7,351 nt of DNA. Origin: Rhodoferax sp. Its GTDB lineage: Bacteria > Pseudomonadota > Gammaproteobacteria > Burkholderiales > Burkholderiaceae_C. Both the position numbers and the translations under genes were made by a program. The stretch spans positions 1 through 7,351 of the forward strand of contig VERU01000119.1 in NCBI GenBank assembly GCA_018882485.1. The letters run 5' to 3'. The notes below the pieces were generated by a model, which saw only the letters and a list, made by a program, of their open reading frames with translations, searched no databases and was not told the DNA's origin. Shown in pieces: positions 5,117 through 7,351 of this stretch (position 1 is its first letter; each line of letters opens with the position of its first letter).

Positions 5117-6382
5117 CTGCCCGATCGATTCGACGACGATATCCAGGGCCTCGTCGAACTGCGCGTCGGGGATGGTGAGCGGGTGCAGGAAACGGATCAC
5201 GTTGCCGTACACGCCGCAGGTGAGCAGGATGAGCCCCCGTGACAGCGCATGCTGCTGCACCCGCTGGGTGATTTCGGGGCTGGGACGGCGGGTGACGGGG
5301 TCGATCAGCTCGATGGCGTTCATGGCGCCCACACCGCGCACTTCGGCGATGGCGGGTTGGCTGGCCTGCAGGCGGGTCAGCCGCCCGCGCAGCCGCTCGC
5401 CCAGGTTGACGGCCCGCTCGCTGAGTTGCTCGTCGCGGATCACATCCAGCACCGCCAGGGCGGCGGCCACCGCCAGCGGATTGGCGGCATAAGTGCCGCC
5501 CAGGCCGCCCGGGGCGGGCGCATCCATGATCTTGGCGCGGCCGCACACGGCCGACAGCGGAAAACCGCCTGCCAGGCTCTTGGCCATGGTCATGAGGTCC
5601 GGCCGCACGCTGTGGTGTTCCATGGCAAACAATCGGCCCGTTCGCGCAAAACCAGTCTGGATCTCATCGGCCACGAGCAGGATGCCGTGCTCGTCGCACA
5701 CCTCGCGCAGCCCTTCCATCAGCTCGGGCGGCGCCACGTTGAAGCCGCCCTCGCCCTGCACCGGCTCGATGAGGATGGCGGCCACCCGGGAGGGCTCGAT
5801 GTCGGCCTTGAACAGCTGCTGCAGGGCCTGCAGGCTGTCCTGCACGGACACGCCGTGCAGGGTGCTGGGGAACGGCAGGTGGTACACGTCCGAAGGGAAG
5901 GGACCGAATCCGGCCTTGTAGGGCGCCACCTTGCCGGTCAGGGCCATGCCCATCAGCGTACGGCCGTGAAAGGCCCCGGAAAAGGCGATCACCCCGGGAC
6001 GGCGGGTGTAGGCCCGCGCGATCTTGACGGCGTTTTCCACGGCCTCGGCCCCGGTGGTGAAGAAGGCGGTCTTGCAGGGGCCGTCGATGGGGGCAAGCGC
6101 GTTGATGCGCTCGGCCAGCTGCACCACGCTTTCGTAGGGAACGACCTGCACACAGGTGTGGGTGAAACGCTCGAGTTGCCGGGTCACGGCGGCCATCACG
6201 CGGGGATGACGGTGACCGGTGTTGAGCACGGCGATACCGGCCGCAAAGTCCGTGAAGGCGCGCCCTTCCACATCCCACAGGGTGGCGTTTTCGGCCCGGT
6301 CGGCGTAGAAGTTGGCCATCACGCCCACACCACGGGCGGTGGCATCCAGGCGGCGTTGCTGCAGTTCGGCGTTGCGACTCAT
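5078..6382 (-). CDS. gabT: 4-aminobutyrate aminotransferase (GABA transaminase)
   Basis: A PLP-dependent class III (omega) aminotransferase that moves the terminal amino group of 4-aminobutyrate to 2-oxoglutarate, giving succinate semialdehyde and glutamate in the cytoplasm. The protein of 434 residues aligns nearly gap-free with E. coli GabT: Ile50, Arg141 (HGRT), Glu211 (PVQGEGG), Asp239-Glu240 (ADEIQTGFARTGRLFAME), Schiff-base Lys268 (MAKSLAGGFPL), GGLGGTYAANPLA (292-304) and Arg397 (NVIRFL). Glu211 and Ile50 favour GABA transaminase over ornithine or acetylornithine enzymes. Residue 241 is Ile instead of Val, a mild change. The ATG at 6382 is chosen because GGAGA lies about 6 nt upstream and the N-terminus (MSRNAELQQRR) matches family members; an ATG at 6394 would add four residues and consume that ribosome site. 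gabD and gabP are not in the window. 5-Aminovalerate or beta-alanine may also be used. Confidence 0.94.
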   Translation of the reverse strand: MSRNAELQQRRLDATARGVGVMANFYADRAENATLWDVEGRAFTDFAAGIAVLNTGHRHPRVMAAVTRQLERFTHTCVQVVPYESVVQLAERINALAPIDGPCKTAFFTTGAEAVENAVKIARAYTRRPGVIAFSGAFHGRTLMGMALTGKVAPYKAGFGPFPSDVYHLPFPSTLHGVSVQDSLQALQQLFKADIEPSRVAAILIEPVQGEGGFNVAPPELMEGLREVCDEHGILLVADEIQTGFARTGRLFAMEHHSVRPDLMTMAKSLAGGFPLSAVCGRAKIMDAPAPGGLGGTYAANPLAVAAALAVLDVIRDEQLSERAVNLGERLRGRLTRLQASQPAIAEVRGVGAMNAIELIDPVTRRPSPEITQRVQQHALSRGLILLTCGVYGNVIRFLHPLTIPDAQFDEALDIVVESIGQATGVPVAQATPA

Positions 6383-6385
6383 GGG

Positions 6386-6392
6386 GATCTCC
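6386..6392 (-). promoter_or_regulatory. Ribosome binding site deciding the gabT start
   Basis: On the minus strand the bases just before ATG 6382 read ATGGAGATCCCC, giving a GGAGA core about 6 nt from the start codon. This is one of the few clear Shine-Dalgarno sequences in the window. It argues for ATG 6382 and against ATG 6394, which overlaps the same bases. Confidence 0.65.
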
Positions 6393-6505
6393 ATCGGAAA
6401 AAGTGAAAGAACAAATCGATCAGGCGGCAGGGGCGATTGGAAACCGGTTGGCGGCCGCGCGCAAGGGGTTCAGGCCCTGCGGCAATGGTTCCGGTCTGAC
6501 GGGCA

Positions 6506-7348
6506 TCATCCCAGACGCAGCAGGGGCACGCCGGCCAGCGCCAGCCCCAGCACCAGCAGGTGTCGCAAGCGCAGCGGCTCCTTGAGCCAGAGGGCCGAGA
6601 TCACGATGGCGAAGAAGGCGCTGGTGTCGCGCAGCGCGGAAGCGGGGGCGACCGGTGCGTTCTGGTACACCCACAGGATCAGCAGGTAGGAGGTCATCGA
6701 CACCGTGCCGGCCGGCCAGGCCACCCGCCCGTAGCGCCGCAGCAGCACCCAGGGGGCGCCATGGCGGCGCTGGATCCAGGCAAAGGCCAGCGCATTGCTC
6801 AGGCAGATGGCAAAGCCATAGGAAGCCGCAGAACCGGACTGCCGCACGCCCCGGGCGTCGAACATCACGCACACGGCGGTCAGGGCGCCCGCCAGCAGGG
6901 TCCAGGCCAGCGCCCGCAGGCTCAGGGTGGCATGGAGATCTCGCAGCGCGAGCCAGGCCAGCAGACCGAGGGCCAGGGTCACCAGGCCGACCCCGGCCAG
7001 CGTCCAGCCGCCGATCCGGTCGCCCAGCAGCAGGGGGGCCACGGCGGTCACGCCCAGCACCGAGACCGCCCGGGAAATGGGGTAGACCGACCCGAAGCCG
7101 CCGCTCTCGTAGGCGCGCAGCACCGCCCGCACCGCCACGGTGTTGAGCAGGGTGCAAGCCAGCAGCCAGGGCCAGGCCGGTCCGGGTGGCAAACCCAGCC
7201 ACACAAGGCCGGGCAAACCCAGCAAGGCCGCCACCATCATTTGAGCGGCCATCGCCTCTCGCGGCTGGCTGCTGGCCTTGATGGCCGCATTCCAGCCCGC
7301 ATGCAGCACCGCGCTCAGCAGTCCAGCGGCAAACAGCCAGCCGTCCAA
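6506..7348 (-). CDS. DMT-superfamily (EamA-like) membrane transporter
   Basis: An inner-membrane permease of the drug/metabolite transporter superfamily. The 280 residues seen contain about ten hydrophobic helices, roughly at 4-22, 36-54, 58-76, 86-104, 116-134, 146-162, 174-192, 207-228, 235-254 and 262-278, arranged as two repeated five-helix halves. Typical landmarks are LHAGWNAAIK near the N-terminus, VYPISRAVSVLGV (88-100) in the first half, and DTSAFFAIVISALWLKEPLRLRHLLVLGLALAGV (241-274) in the second half. The substrate cannot be told from sequence; the family exports or imports amino acids, other metabolites and drugs. The first possible start inside the window is a TTG at 7348, and the frame stays open to the window edge, so an ATG just outside is possible and the N-terminus is uncertain. 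It lies upstream of gabT on the same strand with a 123-bp gap, so co-transcription is possible. Any role in moving GABA-related compounds is a guess. Confidence 0.87.
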   Translation of the reverse strand: MDGWLFAAGLLSAVLHAGWNAAIKASSQPREAMAAQMMVAALLGLPGLVWLGLPPGPAWPWLLACTLLNTVAVRAVLRAYESGGFGSVYPISRAVSVLGVTAVAPLLLGDRIGGWTLAGVGLVTLALGLLAWLALRDLHATLSLRALAWTLLAGALTAVCVMFDARGVRQSGSAASYGFAICLSNALAFAWIQRRHGAPWVLLRRYGRVAWPAGTVSMTSYLLILWVYQNAPVAPASALRDTSAFFAIVISALWLKEPLRLRHLLVLGLALAGVPLLRLG

Positions 7349-7351
7349 GCC

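Noticed and set aside
5249..6406. A 385-codon plus-strand open frame opposite gabT.
   Set aside because: It is an antisense shadow of a gene with near gap-free similarity to GabT; composition is His/Gly/Gln-rich and no family is recognisable.
6383..6505. Promoter or terminator between the transporter and gabT.
   Set aside because: On the minus strand I found no convincing -35/-10 pair, GG-N10-GC element or stem with a T-run; only the ribosome site near 6390 is clear.
1..7351. tRNA, rRNA, CRISPR repeats, insertion sequences, attachment sites, riboswitches.
   Set aside because: I saw no tandem repeats with spacers, transposase motifs, terminal inverted repeats, tRNA-like cloverleaf or known riboswitch core, and composition is even across the window.

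Overview
This is an ordinary, gene-dense stretch of a high-GC proteobacterial chromosome. I found no mobile elements, RNA genes or CRISPR. The strong GC bias at third codon positions, the Nac-type LysR regulator and the gene families point to a betaproteobacterium, probably Burkholderiales. That assignment is inference from style, not proof.

Layout from left to right. (1) Positions 1-435, minus strand: the N-terminal half of a LysR-family regulator that closely resembles Nac (nitrogen assimilation control), cut by the window edge. (2) Positions 436-595: a divergent control region with a good sigma70-like promoter for the regulator. An ATA-N9-TAT Nac-type operator overlaps its -35 end, and the predicted transcript would start almost at the ATG. 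(3) Positions 596-4157, plus strand: four tightly packed genes (gaps of 13, 18 and 18 bp). They are a class I/II PLP aminotransferase, gluconokinase (gntK/idnK), gluconate 5-dehydrogenase (idnO) and L-idonate 5-dehydrogenase (idnD). (4) Positions 4158-4383: a 226-bp non-coding gap with a weak sigma54-like -24/-12 match and an imperfect palindrome. (5) Positions 4384-5037, plus strand: a protein of the ureidoglycolate lyase (AllA) type. (6) Positions 5029-5116: a convergent gene end with three perfect hairpins, probably a bidirectional terminator. (7) Positions 5078-6382, minus strand: gabT, 4-aminobutyrate aminotransferase. (8) Positions 6506-7348 or beyond, minus strand: a DMT/EamA-type membrane transporter lying upstream of gabT in the same direction.

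How the genes fit together. IdnD oxidises L-idonate to 5-ketogluconate, IdnO reduces that to D-gluconate, and the kinase makes 6-phosphogluconate for the Entner-Doudoroff or pentose phosphate route. This is the complete idonate-to-6-phosphogluconate path, but the transporter, the LacI-type IdnR regulator and Edd/Eda are not in the window. The unusual points are that an aminotransferase leads this sugar-acid operon and that its divergent neighbour is a Nac-like nitrogen regulator. The right half (AllA-like lyase, GabT, possible metabolite permease) also concerns nitrogen compounds. A nitrogen-scavenging theme is therefore plausible, though not demonstrated. I see no clearly new system. The best leads are the regulator's self-control region, the aminotransferase-idonate operon and the hairpin cluster between the convergent genes.
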